Source: Thalassotalea_A litorea (lineage in GTDB: Bacteria > Pseudomonadota > Gammaproteobacteria > Enterobacterales > Alteromonadaceae). From it: a stretch of DNA of 64,000 nt. The stretch covers positions 43,829 to 107,828 of the forward strand of contig NZ_JBHZSG010000009.1 in assembly GCF_043642205.1 (NCBI RefSeq). Reading direction: 5' to 3'. The notes under the pieces are model-generated. The model saw only the letters and a list, made by a program, of their open reading frames with translations, was not told the DNA's origin and made no database searches. Shown here in pieces: positions 62,756 to 64,000 of the stretch (position 1 is its first letter; every line of letters begins with the position of its first letter). A program made the position numbers and the translations under genes.

Positions 62756-63814
62756 ATGAATCGCCGAACTTTATATCTTTCACTACTGACCTTGGCCGTA
62801 AGCGCCTGCAGTACAGTAGAAACACGCAAACAGGCAAAAGGCGAATTTGACTACGTCAACCAAGACGTGCCCCAAGCGTTAATCATTCCCAATCACCTAA
62901 CCCAGCCGGCAAAGGATTCGGAATATGACGTACCAGCGATAGAAGGCACATCTGGCCCAATAGGCAAAGCATTGGATATCCGTGCGCCGGCTCTGGTATT
63001 GCCGTTAGCATCGGGAAGTCGGGTTGATGAATTTGATAAGACTGCGCAGATTTGGTTTGACAAAATTGATGACGACAGCGACTTAGAAAACGTTGTGGTC
63101 AGTGCTATCGAGAATTATTTGCAGGAAGAGGGCGTAGGCCTGACCTCAAAGCAAGACACCAAATTGGAGTCTGATTGGTTTCATCAGGAAACTAAAAGTG
63201 GCTTTTGGTTGTGGGAAGATACACAAACTTCAGAAAGCTGGCGCTTTAAATATTCTTTGGTGACAAAACCTCATGGACGTAGCGTTGGTTTGAATGTCGA
63301 TTTGATTGAGTATCAATCGAAGAAAAATGGCGATATCGATCCGATTGAAAAAGAACGTATCGAGATGGCGATGATTAATGCCGTTTCCGCACAGGTCGAC
63401 TACGAATATCGATTAAACCTTCGGGATCAGCGTCTTGCAAAAGCCAATCGCAAGGTGGTTACTTTGACTGAAGTAGAAGGCCAGGCGGCCTATTTGGTTG
63501 ATTACCCGCAGCAGGAATTTTGGGAGTTATTACCGGAGTTTTTCGAAAGGTACAATTTTTCCGTAACGGATCTTAACGAATCTAAGTTTGTCTATATGGT
63601 GAACTATGAGCGCAATGATCCAAGCTTATGGGACGGTATCTGGGGTGAAGATGTTGGGGTTATTGATTTAGAAGATGGTACCTATGAATTCCATTTAGAG
63701 TCTAAGCAAGATAAAACCTTATTGAAAATCATCAATGATCAGAAAGAAGTGTTGAGTGAGTCTGTCCTTGAAACCAATTTTGATATTATGTCCAGCGCGT
63801 TAACGTTTGATTAA
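62756..63814 (+). CDS. bamC: outer-membrane assembly lipoprotein BamC
   Basis: 352 residues. Lipoprotein signal with VSAC (Cys18). The unstructured N-terminal lasso includes TRKQAKGEFDYVN, which in E. coli threads through BamD. Two helix-grip domains follow (about 85-200 and 225-345). AGGAGTTTTA gives a good start. It is part of the BAM complex for beta-barrel insertion. Usually co-transcribed with dapA; here it has its own upstream region with no identified promoter (62340-62755 holds nothing I could name). Confidence 0.93.
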   Translation: MNRRTLYLSLLTLAVSACSTVETRKQAKGEFDYVNQDVPQALIIPNHLTQPAKDSEYDVPAIEGTSGPIGKALDIRAPALVLPLASGSRVDEFDKTAQIWFDKIDDDSDLENVVVSAIENYLQEEGVGLTSKQDTKLESDWFHQETKSGFWLWEDTQTSESWRFKYSLVTKPHGRSVGLNVDLIEYQSKKNGDIDPIEKERIEMAMINAVSAQVDYEYRLNLRDQRLAKANRKVVTLTEVEGQAAYLVDYPQQEFWELLPEFFERYNFSVTDLNESKFVYMVNYERNDPSLWDGIWGEDVGVIDLEDGTYEFHLESKQDKTLLKIINDQKEVLSESVLETNFDIMSSALTFD

Positions 63815-63870
63815 GTGATGTTTTGAAACATTACGTTGATGCTTCGAACATAAACGTCAATAGTGAATAG

Positions 63871-63901
63871 CTAAAACGCCGATCCTATGATCGGCGTTTT
63901 A
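63871..63901 (+). terminator. terminator after bamC
   Basis: Perfect AAAACGCCGATC / GATCGGCGTTTT stem with a CTAT loop. Confidence 0.9.
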
Positions 63902-63923
63902 GGTTACTACTTGTCTGATTGTT

Positions 63924-64000
63924 ATACCAATCACACTAAGTTTGTGCACAACTCAGAGTTAGGGCAGAGGTTCAGTTACAACATAGATTTTATTGATATA
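63924..64000 (-). repeat. MITE-like element, copy cut by the window end
   Basis: Starts ATACCAATCACACTAAG and runs off the right edge, in the same orientation as the copies at 10656 and 24758. All 77 bp visible match the family closely. Confidence 0.8.

Overview
The window is a chromosomal segment of a marine-type gammaproteobacterium, most likely in the Alteromonadales (Colwelliaceae/Alteromonadaceae-like). The evidence is gene order and protein resemblance: rimP-nusA-infB-rbfA-truB-rpsO-pnp-nlpI, gltA divergent from sdhCDAB-sucABCD, and purN-purM / DUF2066-hda / arsC-bepA-perM-bcp-gcvR / bamC. All of these are ordinary gammaproteobacterial neighbourhoods. Most of the window is core genome. 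The accessory material is small: an oxidised-sugar module at the left edge, lipoproteins, a TonB receptor, and repeated non-autonomous elements. No rRNA, tRNA, CRISPR, phage or complete insertion sequence was found.

Layout. 1-3.2 kb: a GH94 phosphorylase fused to a gluconokinase-like kinase (its start lies off the left edge), then a secreted CBM9-like protein; together they suggest use of aldonic disaccharides such as cellobionate. 3.4-14.2 kb: the translation and RNA-decay cluster, with a Tat-type dienelactone hydrolase family gene inserted between rpsO and pnp. 14.2-25 kb: nlpI, a putative membrane metallopeptidase, a CsdA-CsdE fusion, ygeA-like racemase, a glyoxalase-fold protein, a YscW/META lipoprotein, an ABC permease/ATPase pair, an intradiol-dioxygenase-like protein and tcdA (csdL). 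25-27.3 kb: a REC-first histidine kinase and about 1.2 kb of repeat-rich non-coding DNA. 27.3-38.9 kb: the TCA cycle block, whose SucB has two lipoyl domains.

39-50 kb: a small gene split by a 265-bp MITE-like element, a D-cysteine desulfhydrase/ACC deaminase family enzyme, a methyltransferase, a TonB receptor, an RcsF-like lipoprotein, fadE, yafJ, a nested inverted-repeat element and a sulfotransferase-like gene. 50-64 kb: the conserved purine/hda/bepA/perM/bcp/gcvR/bamC neighbourhood, interrupted by a repeat block and a large lipoprotein with an HExxH motif. dapA, the usual partner of bamC, is not present next to it.

The most notable signals are the GH94-gluconokinase fusion, a five-copy MITE-like family (one copy splits a gene, and removing 266 bp restores its reading frame), the CsdA-CsdE fusion, and an RcsF-like protein whose four periplasmic cysteines have the same spacing as recalled for E. 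coli RcsF. Everything is read by eye: names rest on remembered family motifs, and no database search was run.
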